Shown here: positions 13,403 to 24,542 of the stretch, one piece after another
How the letters are laid out: every line of letters begins with the position of its first letter
Position numbering within the stretch: position 1 is the first letter of the stretch
DNA from: Eopsaltria australis
Taxonomy: Eukaryota > Chordata > Aves > Passeriformes > Petroicidae
Assembly (NCBI GenBank): GCA_034509425.1
Contig: JAVTVJ010000033.1
Span: 744,001 to 808,000, forward strand
Length of the DNA stretch: 64,000 nt
Direction: 5' to 3'
Translations under genes and position numbers: made by a program
The notes under the pieces: model-generated
The model's input: the letters and a program-made list of their open reading frames with translations, nothing else
The model's database searches: none
What the model was told of the DNA's origin: nothing

Positions 13403-14459
13403 TATTATGGGTTTTTTTTCTGATTATTTTCTTTTCTTGTCTTCTAAAATAGCACATAAAGTCTCACAAATTACCATACAGAACTTCCTATATAAGCCAT
13501 TACAGATAACTTCCTTTTTATTTACAATACATAGTTGCGTGATAAGATTTTAAGATGTAATAAATATCTCAAATTACTTTTATCTTCAAGTGTATGTATT
13601 TTAACATTTGCAAAGATGGCAACAAATTTGGCATTGATTTGTTGTGTTTTGACATGAAAATCCTAAAAAAGTGATTTCAACTTGACAGAGATTAACAATG
13701 TAAAAATTTCCAGTAGTTTTTTTACTCACACATTATCTCAAGGCTAATTACATAAATGGTATTGTGTGTATTTCAGCCAATACAAACAGCATCTCTTGAT
13801 AGCTTTGGACTAGCAACAAAGAACCACAAGGTCCTTGCATAGAGACATGCCCCAAACCTTCATGAATCAAATCAGCCACAGAAAAAGAAAGATGATTCAT
13901 ATCTAATCTTAATGAAATTTTATTCTGAGTTCTTTTGTCAGCAGCTCATTTAAAGTACAACTTATCAGGTTACAACACATCACTCACAGAGACACAATCT
14001 ACATTTGTGCTCATGGTCTCTGCACATAGGCAACAGGTTACTCATGAGACCTTGAAAATGTTGTGAGGCAACAGGAAACAAAAAAGGGAAAAAATGTTAA
14101 AACTGAGGCTGATAGGAAATGCAGAGTTACCAGTGTTGCATAGTACAGTGACCAAAAGAAAAGGACTTTCTGTCAACCTAATTAGGCAACAGAGTAACTA
14201 TAAATCTATGCTCAGAAGGATAGTTCTGTGTGAAAAAGGAAAGTCAAGCACTACATTGTTCGACCTTTTCATGTTTCTCTGTAAATTATTAATGAATTGA
14301 GGAGATACAGATCTTCTTCCTCATATTTTTAAACAGTAAGAATAAAATTTTTAAAGATTTAAAAATTCTTGAGAGATATTTTTCCTCACTGTCTGTAAGT
14401 TGTCAGTCACAACAGCCTCCTTATTAATTTGAGACTTAGAATTTTTTTTAAGGGAAAAA
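13403..14459. other. AT-rich unique DNA, no gene recognised
   Basis: No recognisable gene or repeat. A 68-codon plus-strand frame at 14094-14300 is unremarkable. Confidence 0.55.
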
Positions 14460-14560
14460 AATTCCTGAGTTGGAAGGGACCTGCAAAGATCATTGTAGTT
14501 TGGCACCTTTTCCTAAACAGGACAAGCTCAAGAATTGCACCATGTGCCTGAGAGTGTTAT
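14460..14560 (-). mobile_element. CR1 LINE, short 3' tail, reverse
   Basis: Read on the plus strand, this carries the reverse complement of a CR1 3' end: CCTGAGTTGGAAGGGACC near 14464, then GAATTGCACCATGTGCCTGA near 14532. The same phrases appear, in the other orientation, in the forward CR1 fragment at 21606-21749, so both come from the same CR1 subfamily. Only about 100 bases remain, and the copy is 5'-truncated. Confidence 0.82.
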
Positions 14561-16930
14561 GATGAAGGACTTTAGAATAGGAATAAGAGAAAAGAAAGTA
14601 ATTTGGTATGACAAAAAATTCCTTGTTTTTCTAGGGGAAAAAAAAAAATCTTATCATGGACTCCAGGAAAAACACAATAGTCTGTTCTAGACAGGTGGAT
14701 CCATGTTGAGATAGATTAGAATTTTGATGCTTACATACGTGAAGATGATACTGATTTCTGTCTACCACTAAATTAATAAGCAAAAAATTTAAGGTATTGC
14801 TTTACTATTATCAGCAGTCATGAGATCTTCTGAACTAAATAATTTTCTGCAATTAATTGTATGAGATATGCAGGGAATCTCCTTAATAAACACTCAAAAT
14901 TATTATGAAAGACAATATTTACCCCCTTGTACTACTGCTGTGAAACAGCATAATAAATTGGAACAGGTTGCAGTTCACTAGGTGAGGTAGACTGAAAATC
15001 CATTAGATTAATTACTTCTCATAAGTATAATTATATTTACAGTATGGTACATTTCTAGATGTCTAATGGGCTTCAAAGAAGTGCAAGGTATAATTATAAA
15101 CTTTATCTGTGAAAGCAAATCACTAAGCTTAAAAAGAAAAATTCTTCCAGCTAAGACAGGCAACAGCAGGCTTCATTTTCCCTAATTTGTAACTGTGTTA
15201 TCTAAATAAAGAGCTCACATTCTGCAAACCACAGCTAACACTGAAAATACACCATGGTTTAACAGTGAAAAATATGTGTTTGAGAAAATCTATAGTCCTT
15301 TAAAATGGATGCTTTCTTAGTGGATCTAAGCTGAGGATGCTACTCTTTATATGATGTAAATATCTGGTTCAACAGTTTCAGCCAACTGAAAATGCAATGT
15401 CATATGTTACTGAGTTTGTATATAGTGAGCAGCCATGAGGAGTAGATAGACTTGCATTGAATGACAAAATATAAGTTTTATTAATCCTGGAAATTTTTTT
15501 AATATAACATAAGGATATAAAACAGAACCAGCAGGGAGACTGAGAGGTCAACTATAGAAGGAGATTTAATCTGCCTTAAACTGGATGTCTAAATGTTCAT
15601 AATCTGTATTACATATGCTAAAATCTCCTTGTCACTAGCAGAATGAAATAGACGCTCACAATGTATTAGACTCTAAGAGAAAAAAACAAAACAGGCATAT
15701 GACATATATGTATCTATCTCATTAAACATTTTTCTCGCAAGAGTGATTGTATGATATATTTTGGATATCTAAAATTAAACAAGATGAAGCTCACCTCTAA
15801 AGGTCGTATTTTATCATGCTGTTAACAAAATATTCCAAAATCTTTTTTGTCATATAATTGCCTAAACCTTCCTTAAAAAATGGTAATTTCTTTCTAACCT
15901 GCAATGATGATATAATGCTTCCAGTAACCTTTTACTTTAGACAAATACATTTTCTTTCTTCAGCTCCATCCCCAGGGAAATACAATTTCAAGATTCTGGT
16001 GTACTTAGATGCAATCACACATAAAGACTTTGAAATAGTTCTCATAAATCCCTTTTATAATCTTTTTAGTTTCCCATTTACACTATTTTTTCATAGCTTC
16101 TAACCTATTGTCCTTAGAATGTGCAGCTCTCCCATGTTACATATCAGAAAGATCTGCTTCCCTGGACGAAGCTGGAGTTCAGCTCACTTGATCTGCATCG
16201 AGAGAGAGAAAGAACAGTGACACAGGATTTTATCATCTCTATCCTCACTTGAATTTCATCATACTTTAGGTGATACTTTCCCTGAAATCACGGTGGAGTC
16301 ACTGCCTTTTTCTAGATCAATGGGATAAGGCGAGAGGAAAGCCTTATTTTTAATTGTGGCAGATTGTTCTAAAAACCAATGCCGACTGTTGTGTATGGAT
16401 CTACATCTGAATCATGGGATCCTAGAGCAATTCCAATCTCCAGGAAACAAGTGACCAAACACTTTCCTAGACTGGGTAAATTAAATCTTACTGCTTTATA
16501 ATTCAAGTATTGGAACTAGAATATCAAGAATAAAAAAGAAAAACTAGAATAACCTAGAGAAAAGGATTATTCTAAGGCTCACTCTGAGACCTAGAATCCT
16601 ACATCTCATTAAGCAAAAACAATCTTTAATCAACTTACCCTGTTTCGAAGACAGTCATAAGTGCAGTGACATTTCTGAATGTAATCCATATAATCTTATA
16701 TTTTAAATTGACCACGACTAAAGCTCATCTAAAGACTTTTGAAGTTGCGTAGTTACTTGTCTTTTTATTCACATTTTTTCAGTCAGATTCTTCCTTTACA
16801 GAATATTGTTTTAATAGGAAGTTGGAGATGAAGCATTTATTGAGGATAAATAATCTAGAATAGAGGAAATTGCTTAATTTCTTCCTCTTTTTTTTTAATA
16901 AGAGTAATTAACAGATGACTCAAAACCAGC
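14561..16930. other. AT-rich unique DNA, no gene recognised
   Basis: No gene or transposon recognised. The longest frame is 81 codons at 15858-16103 on the plus strand, without similarity I recognise. Confidence 0.55.
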
Positions 16931-16939
16931 AGACTGAGG

Positions 16940-17109
16940 GAGAAAAAACCCAAACCAAAACAAACAAAACCAAAAAACAATAACCTCCTCCAACAACAAC
17001 AGCAGCAACAAAACCCCACCAAAACAAACAAAAAAACCCCAATAAAAAACACACACAAAAAAAAAAAACAAAAAACAAAAAACCAACCAAAAAACCCCAA
17101 ACCCCCCAA
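16940..17109. repeat. Large A/C tract, nearly free of G and T
   Basis: About 165 bases consist almost only of A and C, with runs such as CCCC at 17014-17017, 17037-17040 and 17095-17098 and CCCCCC at 17102-17107, and an AACAACAACAGCAGCAAC block near 16992-17009. On the minus strand the tract gives G-runs separated by T-rich spacers and two overlapping hydrophobic frames (63 and 84 codons, rich in F, G and C). Those frames are composition artefacts. Confidence 0.9.
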
Positions 17110-17557
17110 CAGCTCAGTTCAGGTCGTTTTTATTTCTAAACTTATTAATTCTCATTAATCTCCTTTTACAGTTTTTATAACATTCAATGTTTTTGTTGGA
17201 GTTATAACCAGCCAATTCTATTGTTTAGGGCTGCTGAATGTGTTTTATTCTGAAAATAAATTTACCAATTTAATTTAACTAGAGAGAAAGCAGGCCATTG
17301 GTGCTGCTCCTTCACATAAAACTGTCTGTTAGTAACAGTCTCAATTGACAAGCAATTGACCTCCTTGTGTCCCTCTCAGGAAAAATGTGAAAACTGACTT
17401 AATCAGGTTAAGATATGCAATCATATTGATGTGAGGGTATGATTTAGCATCTGATTGCACATGAATGTCAGATGCATTTAAGATAAGCATCGAAAAATAA
17501 AAGATGCAGGAAAAAAGCGTTCTTCCCAGAGAAAATATTTGTAACTCTTACTTAGAG

Positions 17558-17836
17558 TTCTCTTACGCAACTATATTTAATTTTCACAGTGATTTTCTTG
17601 CATTTATTGAAGAAAAATTCAGTGGCAAAAGCAAAGAAATAGTTTGAACTTATATCTATGTCCTATTTCTTTCAGAATTACCGGGTATCATGTCATTGCT
17701 GACATTTAATTTCTAGGAATAATTCAGAAAATTCTGAAAGATGTCCTGTTTCATACCAGCTCCAGAAAAATCAATTAATAGTAGTGCCATGGACCAACTG
17801 ATGTAGAATTAGAACTTTAATGATCCTTTTTGAAAA
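17558..17836. repeat. 275-bp diverged direct repeat, copy B
   Basis: This is the second copy of the sequence at 13128-13402, in the same orientation and about 4.4 kb downstream. The two differ by scattered substitutions and small indels; for example, copy B has GTCATTGCTGACATTTAATT where copy A has GTCATGACTTAATT. No matching flank duplication or terminal inverted repeat was seen, so the mechanism is undetermined. I did not see a third copy in the window. Confidence 0.85.
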
Positions 17837-18160
17837 GGAAAAAATGAAAAAGTAGTGTCTTATATTCTTTTGGTGCCTTGTATCCATACATATATTTAAA
17901 GCATACTCTCCTCCAAGCAAAACTAAGGGATACAAGCTAATAATGAACTAGGTTTCTTAAATCAGCTTTTGGGATCTGTTGCTTTTGAAAACACCTTCTT
18001 TTCAATAATAAGGAACATTTAACAAGGGACTAATGCTGGCACATTCATTTCAAATTTATGTCTTGGTACTCTAATTTATAATGTTTGATTTTGAAAACAG
18101 GCATTTGAAGATGGTTATGATTAACTACACCCACCCCCTTCTCTTCATCCATTACTTGGA

Positions 18161-18965
18161 TGATCTTGTCTTAGAAGGATATTAAATTGGTTAAAAAAGA
18201 CTTTGTTTTTGTGAATCCAGGATGACTGTGCCTGATGATTGCATTATTCTTTAAATGTCTTTCAGTAGCACCCAGTACAATCTCCATAATTTTTCCAGGA
18301 GCTGAGATTAGACTAACAGGCCTGTAGTCCCCTAGAGCTTCCCTCACACCCTTTTTATAGACTGGAATGACATTGACTAGATTCTAGTCATCAGGACATC
18401 CACAGGCTCCCAAAAACTTTGGTGGGTGATGAAGAGGAATCCAGCCATGACAGATGCTATACCTTTCAGGGATGAATTCCATCAGTCCCTACGGACCTGT
18501 GAGTATCCAATTTATACAGCTGTTCCCCAAAAATTTCACTGTGCACAAATGGAATGCCAACGCTCCCGCACTCATATTCCTCTGACTCGGGGGATCAGGC
18601 AGCCCAATGTCTATCACTATTATTAAAAACTGAAATAAAAGAACAAAGCATTGATTGCCTCTACTTTTTCTTCATCTCTTAGTCAGATTGTCTTCAAGAA
18701 ATAACAGTCCAATGTTTTCTTTAGTCCTACTATTGCTAGTAATATACTTTAAAAAGCTGTTCTTATTACCTGATATAAGACTGTCCAGTTTAAAATTTAA
18801 TTCAGTTTTAGTTTTTCATGTCTTCACCCTGCATCCATGAACTGTGATCCTGTAATTCATTGCAACTACTGGCCTCACTTTCAGAAATCATAAAATTTCC
18901 TACTCATTTGGAGCTCCATGAGGAATTTTCTGTTCACCTAAGCTGTTCTTCTGCTCTGCTTGCTT
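18161..18965 (-). pseudogene. CR1 LINE ORF2 (reverse transcriptase) remnant, antisense
   Basis: A decayed internal piece of CR1 ORF2, encoding the region leading into and including the N-terminal part of the reverse transcriptase domain. Reading the minus strand from high to low coordinates I find ELNFKLDS-like residues near 18800, YITSNSRTKENIGL (18746-18705), LDTHRSVGTDGIHP (18510-18469), NVIPVYKK and then DYRPVSLISAPGKIME (18329-18282). Intact CR1 proteins carry these blocks in this order, as in YRPVSLTS and PGKVME. The blocks lie in different frames with in-frame stops between them (for example directly after GIHP), so it cannot make protein. The catalytic YADD-type motif would lie further downstream and is absent. 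It has neither a 5' nor a 3' end. It may continue toward 19080, but similarity there is not convincing. Confidence 0.88.
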
Positions 18966-21605
18966 GACTTAAAATAAGGTGGAATTACTTGCTTGTAATG
19001 GTACAAAATACATTGCCTGATACAAAAATGAAGAACTTGGTGAATAAAAGACCACTCTTGGTCATCTTTTCCACACATTGGACAGGATTCAGATTGTTTA
19101 GGCTTTCTTGGTTCTTATGGCCACTATATAATTGTCCCAAAAGAAAGGTGACAACTAAAGATTAATATATCTTTAGGTCAAATAGTAAATGCTGTGACCA
19201 ACTACTCTCAGGGTATCTGAAGTTCTTCATAAACATGCTGACAGCTCCTTGCATGAGTAAAGTCAATTAAAATGTTTTCTTGTCAAGATGGAAGAAAGAC
19301 AGTGGAAGGGAATATGAATATTACAGTTAAAACTGTCAAACAAGCAAAAAAAAGTTAAAATTAATGTGGATATTACTTTTTTTACTTTTATTTGAAAAAC
19401 TCCCATTTTAGGTAATGTATCTAGAATTATAGTATTGCTGAGAAGCATGTAGGATACAAAAAATGGGTGTGGCATTTTTATCCACACCCATTTGAAAGAG
19501 ACTTCACTGTAGTGCTCATAAATTGCATCAGAATTTCCTTCAGACCGTCTTGGTCTTGTGTGTTTTGTACTGTTTTATCATCTTGCACAATAAAACAAAA
19601 GACTGTGACTATCTAATTATAAAACTAATTAACTCTCACAAAGTAGAGTACCTATACTTTAGGTCTTGTGCTTTTTCTGTAGGTGTAGAGCACAAAACAA
19701 CTCATTGTCTAATCTCAACCCCAAATTGAGGATTTAGAGAGCAGGGACCTCTCTCTACTCTCCTAATTATAAAGTTTCAGAAAATATAAGAATAACTGTA
19801 TTTTTATACAGATGTAGATTTCCTGCATGCTTTCCAGGTTTTTGCTTATTATTTTTAATAAACAAAATAATTAAAATGTGTCTTACTCTTACATAAGATA
19901 TTATTATTACAATCAGAGATTGAATGCTGTGTCCTCAAAATGATAATAATAAATTAGTAGGTAGACTTGTTGTGTTTTGGGTTTATTGTGCTTTCTTGAA
20001 ATTTTGTCACTTTTTCCCTTTTTTTTTTTTTTTTTATTGATCATAAAAAAATACAAAGCCCTATTAATGTAACACTTGATCAATACAAGGTAAAACCTTC
20101 TTTATTGGCTGTCTATAAATGATAAATGCACATTTTGATATTCTTTTACAAAACTTCCCCGTCCTTGCTTTCTTCTCCTTTACTGATTATTCACTATATA
20201 ACTTTCCTTTTACACTGTTTTAGATTTTATAATTGAGTCTGTGAATGATGTTGGATTAACAAATACCATGGAGACAAAAGTCTAATTTTTTTGCAGCAGA
20301 ACAGTATATCCTCAGTGTACAGTTTTTTATGGGATTACTGTAATCTTTCTCCTCCCTTTATTTCTTTGTTTTATTTTCTAAAAATCACTTTAAGGAGTCT
20401 TTAGAGACTGCCTCTTCACACAAATCTCAGGAATATTTCTTAACGCTTGACACCACCTGTTTTAACAGAAACACACTTAAATCTACACGTAGACACCTAG
20501 ACACTTCTGAGAAGTGCTCAACATGAAAAAAACTGAGTGAGGAGGAGAAAAAACTTAAGAACATGTTAAAAGCCCTTTGGTTAATTAATTATTCTTAATG
20601 TAAAAAAACATAATTTTAAGGAGAAATACGTTGATGAAATACATGATAGTTTAAAAAAAAACTGGTGGAATGGAAGGGAAATGGCTGTATTACTAAAAGA
20701 ATATTGTATTGATGAGGAAGAAACGAAGAGAAAAATGCCATGGGGTTTCAATATTTTGATTTTCTTAGGAAATTTTATAGTGGTTTGGTCATTTTCTGCA
20801 GTTCTTCTTTAAAAAATATATATATATTTAGAATGTAGAATCTGTTGAAATGTCAAACTCTTTAGACTTATTAAGTAATCTGAAAAAGATATGCTACAGT
20901 CATGACATTTGCGTTTCATTAACAAAGGCAACATCACTCAGTATGACATTCTGTTAAGAAGGATTAAATATTATTAGGAATAGAAGGTGGTCAAACAGTT
21001 TACAAGAAGTTCTGTTTATTCCTGTGCAGTTGAAAAGTGTAATTTTGAAATGAAGTATTTGAAATAAGGTAATAAAGGTTCTTTCTCCTGTTTGTCTTTA
21101 GCAGACATTTCCATTCCTTTTCCTGTACTCTAAAAAATTACTAGAGCTGTTTACAGCTTCTGTTTTAGAAACTTATTCCTAAGTCTCTTCTAAGTGTAAG
21201 TCATTTCTCTGTACAGAGTTAAAGCTTAACCTATAGATAGGCAAAAGTGAACAACAAGGTCATTCTTTTTAAACTGGTTAGGAGAAAGGAAAACTACAAA
21301 TAAGAAGACTTCGGGTTTAACAACAGCTGCACTGATGAAGATAAATTAGTTGTAGAGAATGTATTTTTATATTAAAAAATTTTGATTTGAGGGTCACACA
21401 TCTCAGTTCGATCATATTACATAATTTGAGATGGTTAGTGAGACCTGTTGTTTGGGTGACAAACAGTTTTTATGTCATCTGAAAAATATTCTTGAAAAAT
21501 ACTCTGCTAGCAGTGGAAGCACATTATTGGAGAAGAAAACTTCTGGCTGTAAACTTAAATGTATTCTTCTCAACAGATACACTTTTCTTTTGCATCCAGC
21601 TTCAA
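18966..21605. other. AT-rich unique DNA with one T run
   Basis: No gene recognised. A run of 17 T lies at 20019-20035. Reading frames are all under 75 codons. Confidence 0.55.
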
Positions 21606-21749
21606 CTTCATGAATGTCATGCCAGAGTTCAAGAACCATTTGGACAACTCTTTAAGACACGTGGTGTGATTCTTGGGTCTGTTCTATGCAGGGCCAAGAG
21701 CTGGACTTTGATGATCCCTGTGGGTCCCTTCCGACTCAGGAAATTCTAA
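21606..21749 (+). mobile_element. CR1 LINE, 3' end fragment, forward
   Basis: The sense-strand CR1 3' end is recognisable by CAGAGTTCAAGAACCATTTGG near 21624, GAGCTGGACTTTGATGATCC near 21698 and GTGGGTCCCTTCCGACTCAGG near 21720, ending at AAATTCTA. The usual terminal ATTCTATG repeats are cut short after the first one. The fragment gives rise to overlapping frames (21431-21943) that are not genes. It belongs to the same subfamily as the reverse fragment at 14460-14560. Confidence 0.87.
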
Positions 21750-23429
21750 ATAATATTTTAAAAAAGAAAAAAGATGGAGGAGAAGTAGAAGATGTCATCC
21801 CATGTTACAATATCAACAGTGAAGTCATAATGCCTAAACTCAGAAAAAACAATGTATTAGCCTATTCAGAGCAATCAGATGACAGAAGAGAGATGTTAAT
21901 TAGTACATTAAAGCCAAATGTCCATTCAGAAGTGAATTTTTAGGCCAAAATTTTGATGTGGAGAAATACATTGGATGTCAATGCACATATACACATTTCT
22001 ACGGTCGGTTTAACCATAATTTCTAGTAATTCCCCTGTCTTAATGTATTGCTTCCAATATGATGTTTCCACTGTATTTTATCACTAAAATACCACAATGT
22101 ATTAAAAAAAGAGAAAATGTTCTTTTCAAGCACTTCAAGGTATCTGTTAAAAAAACCCCGACACACAAAAACCCTAAGAATCCTTCGCAGTCTCTAATCC
22201 ACTCCATGGAAATAAAATAATGGGATTAGATCACTATCGTGGTTTCTTTCATTGAATTAAATGGAGATGACTGTGCTCTTCAATAAAGCAGAACATGGAA
22301 ACACTTTTGTTGGCATTGCAGTCAGATGTCCTCATTGTGCTCATTGTGTTTAATCATGTCATTATCAAAACCTTTCCTTCCCCTAACTGAAAAAATTCTA
22401 GTATTAACAGCTATTTAAAACTATATAAAGAACTAATCTGAACTAATTTTCTGTCTGGAATTTTAAATCATTGGCTTCATTATTAAGTGATAGTGTCTAA
22501 TTTTGATCTGCATTTCACTGCAGTGTTTCTACAGTATCTGAGGAAGTTCTTTCATGCCTTCATTTTACAGTTCAGCCATTTCATAGATATGTGGGTATCT
22601 GGCTTAGATGACCACTCCTGTACAGTGACAGTATATAATTCATCAAAATGTATTAAATCTACTAGAATTATGGCAAATATATGAAAGGATTTATTAAATT
22701 ATTTCTAAAACTATAATTTATCTTTAGTATGATGAAAACAGAAAATTTAAATATATCAGTTATATTAGCTTTAGACACATAGTCTCTGTGGCTTGGTTTT
22801 AGCTTGTAGTTTTATCACACATACTGAAAAGTGTAATATTCTGAAAAGTTCACTGAAAGTGTAATATTTCAGGAATTTTTATTGAAAATGAAGATTCATC
22901 CACACGGAAAGAAGCTACCTTTGAAAAGTTGATATCAAGTCTAAACTTTTAGTTTTTTATTATTATTTACTTTCTTTATTTTATACACCATTCATATATA
23001 TGTTGAAAATATGAAAATTAAATATTTTAATCATTGTATGACATCTTCTTTATCTATCTACATTGACTTTGCTTTTCCTATGAATTGTATTTCCTGAAGT
23101 ATCATACCTCTCCTCTTTTCCTAGTTCCTGAAAGGAGGTAATTTAAAGTAAATTTCTATGATTCATCCTCTACTTGTTTACAATTTACTGTCTTAGATAC
23201 CTGCAAATTTTCGATATCATTAACAAGAAAAATAAAAGAAAAATTACAGAATTCAGGAAAAAGAAGAAAACGAGATACAAGGAGATGTAGGGAGTGACTT
23301 CAGAGTAATGATAAATAATCTAAAAATAAGAGTTTAGCTAAACAAAAACTAAGGGGGATGAGAGAAATAGCAAGACAGAGGGGGAGAGAGAAGAGGAGAA
23401 AATATTTTATATGGAAAACTAACTATCCT
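21750..23429. other. AT-rich unique DNA, no gene recognised
   Basis: No gene recognised. At 22822-22872 a 21-base phrase (ACTGAAAAGTGTAATATTCTG) occurs twice with an offset of 30 bases, a small tandem duplication. A GA-rich stretch lies near 23340-23400. Confidence 0.5.
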
Positions 23430-23680
23430 AGAAGTAGTGAGGTAAGATTAACAAATGGGATGTTTAGACTGAATATCTGTAGATATTCTGACAGAGAGAT
23501 GTAATAGGATTTGGAATAGTCTCCTAAGAGTAGTGGCAGAAGATTCATCATTTAGCATTTTCAACACTAGACAGGACGAAGCACAGTAAAAAATATAGTT
23601 GGAGAAAATCCTACCTTGACAGGGAGATGAAATGAATAATCTAATAGGCCTTTTCCATCTCTAACTTGTTGCTATGAAAC
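23430..23680 (+). mobile_element. Old CR1 LINE 3' end, forward
   Basis: A strongly diverged CR1 3' region in sense orientation. The order AACAAATGGGATG, then AGTCTCCTAAGAGTAGTGGC, then TTTTCAACACTAGACAGGAC, then TTGACAGGGAGATGA, then CTAATAGGCCTTTTCCATCT, then GCTATGAAA matches the layout of older CR1 tails shared by birds, crocodilians and turtles. The divergence suggests an insertion much older than the one at 42.8 kb. It is 5'-truncated and non-coding. Confidence 0.75.
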
Positions 23681-24514
23681 TGCCAGAAAAGACTAAATTT
23701 AATCTTCTTGGTGTCTTTTACTCTTTTATACATAAATTATCTTAATCTTTTCTGTGCATCTTCTACCTCTTCTGTCTCCTTTAACAGAGATTTAGAACGG
23801 GTATCTAAGATGTTTTTATTCTATTTCCTCTTCCTCAATTGTTGTGAGTTTATTTTAGTTCTCATATGAGCGAAACATGAAAATGAATAGTGGTTACCTG
23901 TGTATTAGAGATGAGCAGGAATTTTTCATTTCAGTGTTTTCTCCTGGAATTGTCAGGACTTTCACTAAGTTTCTGTAAAATTTTAGACAACAGTTCCAAT
24001 GCAGACAAAAAAAAAAAAAATCTTTAATTACCTGTCATGCTTTGAACATTTTGTTTAGAAATTATATTAAAAAGATGGTTTATGTAAGGATTTTCAAAAA
24101 TCCAAGTGTGATGCTCCTGAAGAAAACATAAATATCACTGAAATCTTTCAGGCAGTACATTTTACTTTTCTGTTGCTGTTCTTGATTTTGTTTGCATTTG
24201 TATGTGCTATTTTCTGTCAGCAGAGGAAATGGCTGTGGATACTTTATTCTCAGAGGATTGTATAGACATGTGTCATAGTGAAGTTACCATACAAGCGTAC
24301 CATCTCATCTCTGAGATTGTCTTCAGAGAGCCAAGTGCCACAGGAGGCTTGGGAGTGACAAGCCACAAGAGACAGACCACAAATTTCAGAGAAGGTCCTG
24401 TGAGAATCAGAGCTTTGTCACCCATGCCAAAATGGAAAATCACAAGGAGAAGAAAAAATTATTGTTGTAATGTGCCAAATACATAAGTAGAATTAACAAT
24501 GTGATTCATAGGAA
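23681..24514. other. AT-rich DNA with an isolated 94-codon frame
   Basis: No gene recognised. A plus-strand frame at 24202-24486 (94 codons) follows a pyrimidine-rich stretch ending in TTTTCTGTCAGCAG at about 24221, which looks like a 3' splice acceptor. No matching donor or protein family was recognised, so I do not annotate it as an exon. A run of 14 A lies at 24007-24020. Confidence 0.45.
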
Positions 24515-24542
24515 AAAACAAAACAAAACAAAACAAAACAAA
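24515..24542. repeat. AAAAC microsatellite
   Basis: About five units of AAAAC, nearly perfect. It is a simple repeat without a transposon next to it. Confidence 0.9.

Noticed and set aside
16855..17109. Minus-strand frames of 63 and 84 codons, very rich in Phe, Gly and Cys, resembling membrane proteins
   Set aside because: They are the translation of the G/T-rich complement of an A/C tract; hydrophobicity follows from composition.
12401..20035. T runs at 12401-12419 and 20019-20035 as tails of reverse processed pseudogenes
   Set aside because: No gene-like sequence precedes them in the corresponding orientation, and no target-site duplications were seen.
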